Source: Paramesorhizobium endophyticum (lineage in GTDB: Bacteria > Pseudomonadota > Alphaproteobacteria > Rhizobiales > Rhizobiaceae). Taken from it: DNA of 42,974 nt. Position 1 is the stretch's first letter, and every line of letters begins with the position of its first letter. The translations under genes and the position numbers were made by a program. This document shows positions 15,792 to 24,362 of this stretch, one piece after another. The stretch spans positions 1-42,974 of the forward strand of contig NZ_BMHH01000027.1 of assembly GCF_014640615.1 (NCBI RefSeq), given 5' to 3'. The notes beneath the pieces are model-generated. The model saw nothing but the letters and a program-made list of their open reading frames with translations. It was not told the DNA's origin and did not search any database.

Positions 15792-17860
15792 GCGCCGACG
15801 ACGAGAACCGCTTTCGTCCCAGGCTAGGTCGGATCAAATCCGACTTACCGAAGGCGGGCAAGGCGAAGAGCTTTCTGACGCAGGCGAAGAAGCTGGCGCG
15901 TCAGCACAGCAACAGCCCCGGCAGATCATCATCATTCGCATCCCGGACCTCCTCGTCGCCTTCATCTGGTTCAGCCGGAAAGAGCGGGAAGGCATCGCGC
16001 GCGGGTAAAGGTCCGGGCGTCAAGCGTGGCCGTGGCTCGGCCTTTGTCCGCGCCCGAACCCTGTCAGGCGGCTGGCGCCACAGTGCGGCCGGAGTGCGCC
16101 GCGTCGTCGTCAAAACCCGGTACGTTCAGAGCGCGGGGAAGAACGGAAAAGGGGCTGCCCATCTGCGCTATATCCAGCGCGATGGAACCTCGCGTGATGG
16201 CGAACGTGGCCAGCTCTATTCCGCCACCGACGATCGCGCTGATGGAGATGCCTTCCTTGATCGCGGCAAGGATGATCGCCACCAGTTCCGCTTTATCGTT
16301 TCGCCCGAGGATGCCGCCGATCTTTCCGACCTCACCGAACACACCCGCGATCTGATGAGCCGCATCGAGGCTGACCTTGGCACGAAACTTGATTGGGTGG
16401 CGGTCAATCACCACAATACCGGCCATCCCCATGTCCATGTCATTGTTCGGGGGAAGGACGATCTGGGCGAGAACCTGGTCATCAATGGCGACTATCTCGC
16501 CAATGGTATTCGTGAGCGGGCGAGCGAACTGACCACGCTGGAACTCGGCCCCGTGACCGAGATCGAGCAGAGCCGCAAGCTGTCTGCCGAAATCGATCAG
16601 GATCGCTTCACGCGCATCGACCGCGCCATGGCCGAGGAGGCCGACGAACGGTTCCTCGATCTGCGCCATGAACCGGCCGATGCGCGCCGCCAGTTCAACC
16701 GCACGCTTCGCCTGCGCCGTCTCGCCAAACTAGAAAAGATGGGGCTGGCCACGGAACATGCACCCGGCGTCTGGGAGCTTGGTGCGAAGATGGAACCGGC
16801 GTTGCGTGAACTGGGGGAGCGCGGTGACATCATCCGCAACATGCACAAGGCGCTGAAGGCTGATGGGCAGGAGCGTGATCCGATGACCTTCCAACTTCAC
16901 GATGCGGCGCCCGCGGCACCCATCACCGGCCGCGTCGTGGACAAATATCTCACCGACGAGATGGGCGAGAACCTGACGCTCGTGGTGGACGGCATCGACG
17001 GGCGAACACACCATCTTCCCGGCATTGATCCGGCCCGCGTCAAAGACGCGCGGATCGGCAGCATCGTTGAAGTTGGCCCCGCCGATACGGCGCAGCGTCC
17101 CTCCGATCGCACCATCGCTGCGATCTCCGAGAATGGTATCTACCGACCGAGCCGCCACCTAGAACAGGCGAAGTTCGAGGGACGTGTGCCTGGCGGTGAT
17201 TACGACGGCTGTGTCGATGCTCATGTCCGGCGACTGGAGGTGCTGCGCCGCGCCGGGATCGCTGAGCGGATCGACGCTGACCAGTGGCGCATCCCCGATG
17301 ACTTCGAGAACCGCGCCACCGCCTATGATGCCGGTCGCAACCGGCAGGCCAGCATCCGTGTCGTCTCGACCTTCGATCTGGAAAAGCAGATCGGTGCCGA
17401 TGGTGCGACCTGGCTGGACCGGAGGCTGGTTACTCCCGACGCTTCGGATCTTACCCCGGCAGGGTTCGGTCAGCAGGTGCGCGAGGCGATGGATCAGCGC
17501 CGCGAGCATCATATCGCACAGGGCGATGCCACGCTGCAGCAGAACGGACGCATCCTCTATCGGCGCAATCTACTCGCCAATCTGCGCGAACGGGAAGTCG
17601 CCCGCGTCGGTGCGGAAATGACCGGGAGCAAAGGACTGCCGTTCCGTGCGGCTGCCGATGGAGAAACTCTCAATGGCAAGTTCACCGGGACAGTCCAGTT
17701 ATCGAGTGGCAAGTTCGCCATAGTCGAAAAAACCCACGAGTTCACCCTTGTTCCATGGCGGTCGGTCATCGACCGCCAACTGGGTCGCGAGGTCGTCGGC
17801 GTCGTTCAGGGCGGTTCCGCATCATGGCAGTTGGGGCGGAAGCGAGGATTGGTACTGTAG
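15788..17860 (+). CDS. Relaxase, VirD2-like with DUF3363
   Basis: 690-residue mobilization relaxase of the MOBP/VirD2-like group seen in alphaproteobacterial elements. A basic, Ser-rich N-terminus is followed by the nickase domain. AAHLRYIQRDG carries a candidate catalytic Tyr, and NHHNTGHPHVHVIVRG near residue 205-220 is the HxHxH metal motif. The C-terminal half is DUF3363 (FEGRVPGGDYDGCVDAHVRRLE ... LVPWRSVIDRQLGREV). It nicks oriT and pilots the strand into a conjugation pore. No TraG or Trb genes follow, so in this window the element would depend on another conjugation system. Confidence 0.93.
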   Translation: MSADDENRFRPRLGRIKSDLPKAGKAKSFLTQAKKLARQHSNSPGRSSSFASRTSSSPSSGSAGKSGKASRAGKGPGVKRGRGSAFVRARTLSGGWRHSAAGVRRVVVKTRYVQSAGKNGKGAAHLRYIQRDGTSRDGERGQLYSATDDRADGDAFLDRGKDDRHQFRFIVSPEDAADLSDLTEHTRDLMSRIEADLGTKLDWVAVNHHNTGHPHVHVIVRGKDDLGENLVINGDYLANGIRERASELTTLELGPVTEIEQSRKLSAEIDQDRFTRIDRAMAEEADERFLDLRHEPADARRQFNRTLRLRRLAKLEKMGLATEHAPGVWELGAKMEPALRELGERGDIIRNMHKALKADGQERDPMTFQLHDAAPAAPITGRVVDKYLTDEMGENLTLVVDGIDGRTHHLPGIDPARVKDARIGSIVEVGPADTAQRPSDRTIAAISENGIYRPSRHLEQAKFEGRVPGGDYDGCVDAHVRRLEVLRRAGIAERIDADQWRIPDDFENRATAYDAGRNRQASIRVVSTFDLEKQIGADGATWLDRRLVTPDASDLTPAGFGQQVREAMDQRREHHIAQGDATLQQNGRILYRRNLLANLREREVARVGAEMTGSKGLPFRAAADGETLNGKFTGTVQLSSGKFAIVEKTHEFTLVPWRSVIDRQLGREVVGVVQGGSASWQLGRKRGLVL

Positions 17861-17890
17861 CTCGCTGAAGTGAAACCTGTTCCTGCAAAA

Positions 17891-18295
17891 CTACTTTTTG
17901 CTCTTCGTCAACCGGCGTTCGAGTTTAGCGAGCAGAACTAGGCTGGCCATCAGTAGGAGCGCTCCGTTGAACGGGTGGAATGCGAGCGCTAGCGAATTCG
18001 CCCCGGCCGCCGATGCGAACTGGACGATATAGAGTGTGAAGACCAATCCAACCCACCAGTTGAAACCACGCAGGCGCGGGATGATAAGCACACCGGCGCA
18101 CAAGACTATTATCGGCAAAGACAAGCCTCCTCCAATTGCCTTGTGGATATGCCAATCCCACGCACCGATGAACAGAGCCGCTCCCGCACTCAAGAACTGA
18201 CTGACTATGCCCAACGGAAGCAGCCGCGCGGATAGGACGAACCAGAGAGGCGTGCCGAGGTGGAGGTCGGTCAATGTGTCATGCACCTTTGTCAT
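17891..18295 (-). CDS. Small integral membrane protein (DUF6220-like)
   Basis: 134 residues with four predicted membrane segments (LWFVLSARLLPLGIVSQFL; GLSLPIIVLCAGVLIIP; WWVGLVFTLYIVQFASA; FNGALLLMASLVLLAKL) and a conserved-looking AWDWHIHKAIGG segment before the second helix. The length and His-containing pattern resemble DUF6220. The substrate is unknown. It lies 3 bp after the oxidoreductase gene, so they form a two-gene operon divergent from the LysR gene. Confidence 0.75.
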   Translation of the reverse strand: MTKVHDTLTDLHLGTPLWFVLSARLLPLGIVSQFLSAGAALFIGAWDWHIHKAIGGGLSLPIIVLCAGVLIIPRLRGFNWWVGLVFTLYIVQFASAAGANSLALAFHPFNGALLLMASLVLLAKLERRLTKSKK

Positions 18296-18298
18296 CGC

Positions 18299-18865
18299 TC
18301 ATCCTCTCTTCGAACCGGAGTTGCCGATCCAGTTTGCGAAAGCGTCGACATAGTTTTCGCCAAGCTTTCCGAGCTCGTCGACGGAGAGCTTGTCGGCACG
18401 GTATATGACGAACGGCTCCGTCCAGATCAGTCCGCATCGGTTCGCCGTGGCGCGCAGGGGCGTGAATATGTCTGATATCGCGAACATGTTGGTCCCGCCT
18501 GGCCGATAGGCTTCGGCGGTGTTGCCGGCGGTTGCCGTGAGCATCAGCGGTGTACCCTCGAGGCGGCGCCCCTCTGCTTCGTAAGCGATATAGAACATGC
18601 GTGTGAGCACGGCATCCTGCCAGGCTTTCAGCAGAGGCGGCGTGGAATACCATTGAACTGGGAACTGCAGGACAATCCGGTCGGCTTCGAGCAATCGCGC
18701 CGCCTCCCGTTCGCCGTCGCGCCGCATGTCCATCCCGTTGGGATAGGCCTCCTGCATATCGACCACCTCGACACCCGGCAGCGCTCCCGCCCTCCTGGCA
18801 AGCACGGCGTTCGCCTTGGAACGGCTGAGATCCGGATGGAAAATAAGAACAAGAGTCTTGGTCAT
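18299..18865 (-). CDS. NAD(P)H-dependent flavin oxidoreductase (KefF/MdaB-like)
   Basis: 188-residue flavodoxin_2-fold quinone or nitro reductase. MTKTLVLIFHPDLSRSKAN is the FMN/FAD phosphate-binding start. IVLQFPVQWYSTPPLLKAWQD is the family signature, and LMLTATAGNTAEAY is another flavin-contacting loop. The start at 18865 is preferred over the ATG directly before it, from its spacing to GGAG. The gene is divergent from a LysR regulator, a common arrangement for inducible quinone or electrophile detoxification. Confidence 0.85.
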   Translation of the reverse strand: MTKTLVLIFHPDLSRSKANAVLARRAGALPGVEVVDMQEAYPNGMDMRRDGEREAARLLEADRIVLQFPVQWYSTPPLLKAWQDAVLTRMFYIAYEAEGRRLEGTPLMLTATAGNTAEAYRPGGTNMFAISDIFTPLRATANRCGLIWTEPFVIYRADKLSVDELGKLGENYVDAFANWIGNSGSKRG

Positions 18866-18953
18866 CATCAACTCCAATATTTTGTTGGAAAGACCATGCC
18901 GAAAGCCAGAAAATTATTCCAATCGATATATTATCTATCTTATTATTCGCGAC
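18866..18953. promoter_or_regulatory. Divergent promoter region controlled by the LysR protein (predicted)
   Basis: An AT-rich 88-bp spacer between the divergent oxidoreductase and lysR genes. It contains ttccaatcgatatattatc with the core atcgat and short T-n11-A-like dyads. By the usual LysR arrangement the regulator would bind here. No exact operator is assigned. Confidence 0.45.
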
Positions 18954-19844
18954 ATGAATTTGAGATCGATCGACCTGAACCTCCTTGTGATCCTCGATGC
19001 GCTGCTGGACGAGGCCCATGTCGGCCGGGCTGCCAACCGGGTTGGGCTTTCGCAGCCGGCCGCTTCGGCTGCCTTGCAGCGGTGCCGCGAATTGTTTGGT
19101 GACGAACTCCTCGAACGCGGACGCGGAACGATGCGGCGGACGGTCAGGGCGGAATCTCTTCGCGCTCCGCTCAAATCCCTGCTTGCCGGGATCACGGAAC
19201 TCGTCGATCCGCCTGAGCCACCGCTTGAGGAGATCAGGCAAACCCTGCGTCTTTCAATGGCGGATTATCCGGCGCTCTTCGTGTTGCCGCCGCTTCAGCG
19301 CGCTTTACAGACTTCAGCGCCCGGCATAGATCTGGTGATCTTGCCCTGGAACGGAGCGGACGCCGCACGGGCTGCACTGATCGACGGCACGATCGACATC
19401 GCTGTTTCTGTCTTTCCAGGTGACGATAACGATATCCATCGCGATATTCTGCTGAACGAGCACTACGTCGTTGCGTTTCGAGAGAGTCATCCGGCGGCGG
19501 ACGACTTCAATCTCGACCGATGGTTGGATTTTCCGCACATTCTCGTTTCAGGCAGAGGCGAAGGATGGGGGCCGTTGGACATGGAACTTGCCCGGATCGG
19601 GCGATCGCGACGTGTGGGCTTGGTGGTTCCATCATTTGGAATGGTTCCTGAACTGCTGCGTGGCTCTGACATGATCGCGATGCTGCCCTCGCGTGTTGCC
19701 TTGCTGGCCGACGACCTCACTATTTTGTCGACGCCGATCACTGTGCCGGGGTTTGCGCTGCACCTAGCGTGGCACCGACGGCGGGCAAGGGATGCGGGAT
19801 TACAGCACGCCGTGGATTTGGCGAAAGGATTGCTGCGTGTTTGA
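18954..19844 (+). CDS. LysR-family transcriptional regulator
   Basis: 296 residues. The N-terminal HTH is LNLLVILDALLDEAHVGRAA and GLSQPAASAALQRCRELFGDELLERG. It is followed by a LysR_substrate domain (LRLSMADYPALFVLPPL ... HYVVAFRESHPA), of the NodD/NahR-like subgroup by the RSIDLNLL start. The start at 18954 is chosen to match the family; the frame is open further upstream but through the promoter region. It probably controls the divergent oxidoreductase and perhaps the efflux genes downstream. Confidence 0.92.
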   Translation: MNLRSIDLNLLVILDALLDEAHVGRAANRVGLSQPAASAALQRCRELFGDELLERGRGTMRRTVRAESLRAPLKSLLAGITELVDPPEPPLEEIRQTLRLSMADYPALFVLPPLQRALQTSAPGIDLVILPWNGADAARAALIDGTIDIAVSVFPGDDNDIHRDILLNEHYVVAFRESHPAADDFNLDRWLDFPHILVSGRGEGWGPLDMELARIGRSRRVGLVVPSFGMVPELLRGSDMIAMLPSRVALLADDLTILSTPITVPGFALHLAWHRRRARDAGLQHAVDLAKGLLRV

Positions 19845-19969
19845 GCTTCGCGATTTCAGGCTTAATTGGCTGCGTTGAACGGTTTTCTGTCCTTCTCGCA
19901 AGCGCAAAAAATCCGCAACTGTCGAAATATCCTTCTCAACAAACGATAGAATTCGAGTTGAGAACTTTC

Positions 19970-21133
19970 ATGTCGAGTCCCGCAGCAACAACCGCCACAT
20001 CATCTTCAGCATCCGATCAAAAGCCGCGCATTGGGCATCTCAAACTGGCCCCGTGGCTGGCGTGCGCCGCCGTGATAGGCGCGGTCGCTTACACGGTTTC
20101 GAACTGGGGTGCGTGGACAAGCAATCGACCGATGCAATCTACCCAGAATGCCTTTGTCAAATCCGAGCCTGCGATATTGAGCGCACGCGTCGGCGGCTAT
20201 GTCAGGGGTCTTCCCGTCACGGATTACCAGACGGTCAAAGCCGGAGATATCATCGCCGAAATCGAGAGCGATGATTATGCTGTGCGCGTCCAAGGGGCCG
20301 AAGCATCGCTCGCAAAAGCGCAAGGTGTGCTCGACAATCTCGGCAATGAGGAAGCCCAACAGCGCGCCGCGATTGAGCAGGCCGTGGCGTCGCTTCATGC
20401 TTCGGAAGCGCGCCTTATACAATCCCAGCAGGATTTCGACCGTAAAAGCCGGCTCGTGACCAATGGCACTGTCTCGGGAAAGTCCTTCGATGACTCAAAG
20501 GCGGAACTGGCCTCAGCGAAAGCTTCCCGCGAGGCGGCAGTGGCGGCCTTGACTTTTGCGCGAAGACAATTGGACACGCTGGCAGGGCAGCGCGCTGAGC
20601 GCAGGGCGGATCTCGATGCCGCCGGAGCCGCTCTTGCGTCGGCAAAGCTCGAATTGGGTTACACCCGGATCATCGCACCTTTTGACGGCACGCTTGGCCG
20701 GCGCAGCGTTCAGATCGGCAGCCTTGTGGGATCAGGCACGCAAATCGTCACGATCGTACCTCTCACCCGGCCTTATTTGATTGCAAACTACAAGGAAACG
20801 CAGCTCAGGAATGTCCGGGCCGGACAACCGGTGGAAGTCGCTATCGATGCCCTTCCCGGATATAGCTTCCAGGGACGCGTCGAGCAGATTGCCCCCATGA
20901 GCGGCAACGAATCGTCTCTTATCCCGACAGACAACGCAACGGGCAACTTCACCAAGGTCGTTCAACGTATTCCGGTGCGCATCGAACTTGAGCCGGGGCA
21001 GACGGACCTTGATCTCTTGAGGCCAGGCATGTCCGCCGAGGCGCGGATCGATACGCTCGGGGCGAAGGTGGCCGCCTATACCCGTGAAATTCGTACCGTG
21101 ACAAAAGAGACCTACGCCGATGCAGTTCGATAA
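19970..21133 (+). CDS. HlyD/EmrA-family membrane fusion protein
   Basis: 387-residue periplasmic adaptor of a drug efflux pump. One N-terminal membrane helix (APWLACAAVIGAVAYTVSNW) is followed by the lipoyl half-motif SARVGGYVRGLPVTDYQTVKAG. A long alpha-hairpin coiled coil rich in Ala and Gln follows, then the second lipoyl/barrel part YTRIIAPFDGTLGRRSVQIG. It overlaps the MFS transporter gene by 14 bp, the standard emrAB arrangement. The start at 19970 (MSSPAATT) is favoured over long upstream frames through the intergenic DNA. Confidence 0.92.
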   Translation: MSSPAATTATSSSASDQKPRIGHLKLAPWLACAAVIGAVAYTVSNWGAWTSNRPMQSTQNAFVKSEPAILSARVGGYVRGLPVTDYQTVKAGDIIAEIESDDYAVRVQGAEASLAKAQGVLDNLGNEEAQQRAAIEQAVASLHASEARLIQSQQDFDRKSRLVTNGTVSGKSFDDSKAELASAKASREAAVAALTFARRQLDTLAGQRAERRADLDAAGAALASAKLELGYTRIIAPFDGTLGRRSVQIGSLVGSGTQIVTIVPLTRPYLIANYKETQLRNVRAGQPVEVAIDALPGYSFQGRVEQIAPMSGNESSLIPTDNATGNFTKVVQRIPVRIELEPGQTDLDLLRPGMSAEARIDTLGAKVAAYTREIRTVTKETYADAVR

Positions 21134-22658
21134 GGTCTTTTCGATCTCACATCTCTGGCGCGGCGCCCAAGCGCCAAATCCTGCGCTGACAGTGGCGGTC
21201 GTTTTCATGGGCGCGTTGCTCACCACATTGCAGGGCCGGCTTTTTTCCATGTCTCTCGCGGACCTGAGAGGAGCGTTCGGTCTCGACATGATCGAAGGGG
21301 CTTGGCTGAGCACGGCGATGAACGCGGCGCAGCTTTTGTCCATGCCCGTTACTGTCTGGCTAATGCTGATTTTCGGGCCGGCGCGCGTCATAATGGTGCC
21401 CAGCGTGACGATCGCACTTGCGACCGTGATAATACCCTTCGTGCGCAGCTATGACCTGCTCGTTTTGCTCCATGTCATCGTTGGGTTGTGCCTGGGAACT
21501 TATCTCCCGCTGACGATTTCGCTGGCGCTGCGCAGCCTGAAGCCTCATTTCTGGCTTCTGGCGATGGCAGTCTACAGCCTGCGGGCTTCATTCGGAACCG
21601 ATGTTGGTGTCGGACTGTCCGGCATCTATGTCGATGTGATCGACTGGCGGTGGGTGTATTGGACTGCCTCGCTCGCCGGGCCTCTCATCGCGTTCATGGC
21701 CTGGAAAGCGCTTCCCCTGACGCCGATAGATTACGACAGGCTGCGGAACAGCGATTGGGGAGGTATGGCGATGTTCTGCTTGGGGCTGGCCATGCTGTTT
21801 GCAGGATGCTCTCTCGGCGAGACTCTGGGATGGTTCGATTCCGGCGTGGTGACAGCTGGCCTGGCAGGTGGCGCGATTCTGCTGGTGATGTCCATTGTGA
21901 ATATCGCTATGAACAAGGACGCATTCGTCGATTTCAGCGCGCTTGGAAACCACAACGTCCGCACCGCGCTCCTGATTGCCTGTCTTTATGGGGTCCTGAT
22001 GGCGCCGACGTCGGTTCTGATCCCGAATTTCCTTGCCACGATCGGCAAGCTGAAGCCGCTCCAGACCGGATCGGCCGCTATCATCGTCTTCGGCACCTAC
22101 CTGACGATGACGCCGATCGCCGTGTGGTTTGCACGGCGTGTAGACGCACGACTGCTGCTGATCGCAGGCTTGAGCATCATTGTCTTCACTTCAGCCTGGT
22201 GCGGCTCCAGCATCAGCAACGAATGGGGGACCGACCAATATATTCCAGCCCTCATCCTCTTCGCCATCGGGGAGTGCCTGACGCTTATGGGCATTATCCC
22301 GATCATCGTCGTCAACATGAACCCGGCGCACGCGGCGGCTATCGGGGTCTTTGCTCCTCTCGCGCGCATTTTCGCACCGGGCGTAGCAAGTGGCATCATA
22401 TCACTCGTGTTGCGGCTTTCGTTGGATACCCACAGCGTTATGCTGAAGGCTGGTATCGAGGCTGGGCAGCCTGCTGTTGTCCAGCGCGCCGCAAGCGGCG
22501 TGTCAGGCGTCGCTTCCGTCGTTGCGCGCGAGGCGGCTGTCCTATCCTATGTGGATGGGTTCTATCTCGTCTTCTGGGTGGGAATTGTCGCCTTGCTCCT
22601 CGCCGCCACCCTGCAACGGGCGCCGGTTAACCCCTTGATGCCACCGAAATCCGCATGA
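21120..22658 (+). CDS. DHA2-type MFS multidrug transporter (EmrB-like)
   Basis: 512 residues with about 14 hydrophobic segments, as in the 14-helix DHA2 proton-drug antiporters. GAWLSTAMNAAQLLSMPVTVWL and the conserved loop VGLCLGTYLPLTISLALRSL lie in the N-terminal half. IPIIVVNMNPAHAAAIGVFAPLAR lies in the second half. With the preceding adaptor it should export toxic compounds across the envelope. The outer-membrane channel is not in the window. The start overlaps the adaptor stop. Confidence 0.92.
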   Translation: MQFDKVFSISHLWRGAQAPNPALTVAVVFMGALLTTLQGRLFSMSLADLRGAFGLDMIEGAWLSTAMNAAQLLSMPVTVWLMLIFGPARVIMVPSVTIALATVIIPFVRSYDLLVLLHVIVGLCLGTYLPLTISLALRSLKPHFWLLAMAVYSLRASFGTDVGVGLSGIYVDVIDWRWVYWTASLAGPLIAFMAWKALPLTPIDYDRLRNSDWGGMAMFCLGLAMLFAGCSLGETLGWFDSGVVTAGLAGGAILLVMSIVNIAMNKDAFVDFSALGNHNVRTALLIACLYGVLMAPTSVLIPNFLATIGKLKPLQTGSAAIIVFGTYLTMTPIAVWFARRVDARLLLIAGLSIIVFTSAWCGSSISNEWGTDQYIPALILFAIGECLTLMGIIPIIVVNMNPAHAAAIGVFAPLARIFAPGVASGIISLVLRLSLDTHSVMLKAGIEAGQPAVVQRAASGVSGVASVVAREAAVLSYVDGFYLVFWVGIVALLLAATLQRAPVNPLMPPKSA

Positions 22659-22785
22659 TGCGTGGCCGTTTCTCTGCAAATCATGGCCGGTTCGCAGCAG
22701 CCAAACTGCGTGGAGCGTGATATGTTGCGAAAATTGGGAATGGAGAGGAAAGCGGCGTTCAGACGAAAGCGTTGAGGTATCATCG

Positions 22786-23691
22786 ATGAGCATTCCGGTT
22801 CTTCCCCCTCATGATTATCCCGATACTATCGCGCGCCCCGTCGTCGGTCTGAAGGTCGAACTCGCTTTTGCCGGCGAGACAGAACCGCACAAGCACCGCA
22901 AGGACCAGTTGCTCTATGTCATCGAGGGGCTGATCACGGTCGAGGCTGAGCAAGGTGTCTGGACGGTCCCGCCGCAATGCGCCATCTGGATTCCGGGCGG
23001 GCTCACGCATTTTGCGAGGGCGACCGGCCAGGTGTCGATCGGGAACCTCTATGTCGAGCCCGACGAAAGCCGCAGCCAGCGGGGAGATTGCGGCATTCTC
23101 TTCGTCCAACCTCTCCTGCGCGAATTGATACTGCGTTTCGTCAACGAGCCGCACAGCTACCCGGAGGGAGATATCCGCGAGACGCGCCTGGCGTCGGTCT
23201 TGATGGATGAGCTTGAGAGAGCGCCGGTGGAGCCGTTGCGTCTCCCTATGCCCTCGGACCGAAGATTGAAGCGGCTGGTCGATACGCTGATCGACGATCC
23301 TTCAATCAGGCTGAATCTGGAAGAGTGGGGCGCCCGTGTGGGGGCGAGCAATCGCACCCTGACAAGGCTGTTTCAGCGGGAGACTGGCATGTCATTCGGC
23401 CGCTGGCGGCAGCAATTGCATGTCGGCCTTGCACTTCAAAGGCTGGCGGATAACGAATCCGTAACGAATATCGCAATTGACCTCGGATATGAGAGTCCGA
23501 GCGCATTCATCGCCATGTTCCGGCGGATGCTCGGCACGACTCCGGCCCGCTATCTCACCGAGACGGTAACCGACATGAGTGGCAGCGGCAAAGAGGATGT
23601 CATCCATATCTGCGGCGACCGATGCCCTCACAACAAGGTCCCGCCAGTAGGTAATGTGGTGCCGCTCTCTCGCAAACGCGGCACCATTTAA
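22786..23691 (+). CDS. AraC-family transcriptional regulator with cupin sensor
   Basis: 301 residues. The N-terminal cupin (HKHRKDQLLYVIEGLITVEA ... WTVPPQCAIWIPGGLTHFA) probably binds a small ligand. The C-terminal double HTH is LNLEEWGARVGASNRTLTRLFQ and ESVTNIAIDLGYESPSAFIAMFRRMLGTTPARYL. It is 127 bp after the transporter in the same direction and is a likely local regulator of the efflux genes. A short Cys/His-containing tail (VIHICGDRCPHNK) extends beyond the usual end. Confidence 0.9.
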   Translation: MSIPVLPPHDYPDTIARPVVGLKVELAFAGETEPHKHRKDQLLYVIEGLITVEAEQGVWTVPPQCAIWIPGGLTHFARATGQVSIGNLYVEPDESRSQRGDCGILFVQPLLRELILRFVNEPHSYPEGDIRETRLASVLMDELERAPVEPLRLPMPSDRRLKRLVDTLIDDPSIRLNLEEWGARVGASNRTLTRLFQRETGMSFGRWRQQLHVGLALQRLADNESVTNIAIDLGYESPSAFIAMFRRMLGTTPARYLTETVTDMSGSGKEDVIHICGDRCPHNKVPPVGNVVPLSRKRGTI

Positions 23692-24020
23692 CGCTGCAAT
23701 CCGGCAGCAGGCGGATCCGCATCAGCAATCGATGAGTAGGTTTCGACGCACGCCGGATGTGCCGTTTCTTAAAGGAAAGGCTGACAACCTGCTTAGCAGG
23801 CATTTCCCCTCAATCTGACAGCAACGCATGCCACCACGTTTTGTCTCTTTGGCGTGATCAACATATTATCTGGCTTGATCGTCCCATGTAATGAGAATCA
23901 ATCGCAGATAGCTGGTTTTCCGTTATCGGGAACGGGGCTATCACATGAGAAGCAAGCAATCTCCGTCAATCGCAAGTGTCGTTGCAAATCTCTCTCTAAG
24001 CCGATTGCCGGTTCAAAGAG
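23692..24020. other. Intergenic remnant before the second IS
   Basis: About 330 bp without a complete gene. At 23890-23905 aatgagaatcaatcgc matches a Fur-type box core at about 12 of 16 positions. An ATG at 23945 opens a frame (MRSKQSPSIASVVANLSLS) that is cut by the IS after 25 codons. This may be the promoter and start of an iron-regulated gene whose body has been lost. Confidence 0.35.
23890..23905. promoter_or_regulatory. Weak Fur-box-like sequence
   Basis: aatgagaatcaatcgc compared with the classical core aatgataatcattatc agrees at 12 of 16 positions, 40 bp before a truncated frame. It is weak evidence on its own. Confidence 0.25.
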
Positions 24021-24080
24021 TGGACTTCCCCTTCAAAAGTGGAGGGCTTCTGTTAGATAAGACTGACAGGAGACATAGAG

Positions 24081-24362
24081 TTGAAGCAGCGAGAATTTAC
24101 AGAAGAGTTCAAACGCGAAGCCGTTCGGATTTTAACGACGAGTGGTCGAAGCATTTCATCGGTTGCCGAGGACCTTGGCATTGGCAAATCAACACTTGAC
24201 CGCTGGCGTCGTAATTTTGCTGAGAAAGATTTGCTCTCCGGTCCGCATGAAGACATGAGCCAGGAGCTTGCTCGGCTTCGCAAGGAAAACGAACTTCTGC
24301 GCCAGGAACGAGATTTATTAAAAAAAGCGACGGCCTTCTTCGCTCGGGAGACAAGTCGATGA
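24081..24362 (+). CDS. IS3-family transposase OrfA
   Basis: 93 residues, starting at TTG (KQREFTEEFKREAVRIL), with the transposase_8 HTH (RSISSVAEDLGIGKSTLDRWRR) and a C-terminal coiled coil (ELARLRKENELLRQERDLLKK). A slippery ttattaaaaaaag at 24315-24327 lies where the -1 frame is open through to OrfB, so a fused OrfAB by programmed frameshifting is expected. Confidence 0.92.
   Translation: MKQREFTEEFKREAVRILTTSGRSISSVAEDLGIGKSTLDRWRRNFAEKDLLSGPHEDMSQELARLRKENELLRQERDLLKKATAFFARETSR

Noticed and set aside
18279-19241. 320-residue minus-strand frame across the oxidoreductase and LysR genes
   Set aside because: It is an alternative frame spanning a divergent promoter. The oxidoreductase frame has clear flavodoxin motifs.
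21488-22630. 380-residue plus-strand frame inside the MFS gene
   Set aside because: It is an Arg/His-rich alternative frame of a GC-rich gene, without domains. The transporter frame is the real one.
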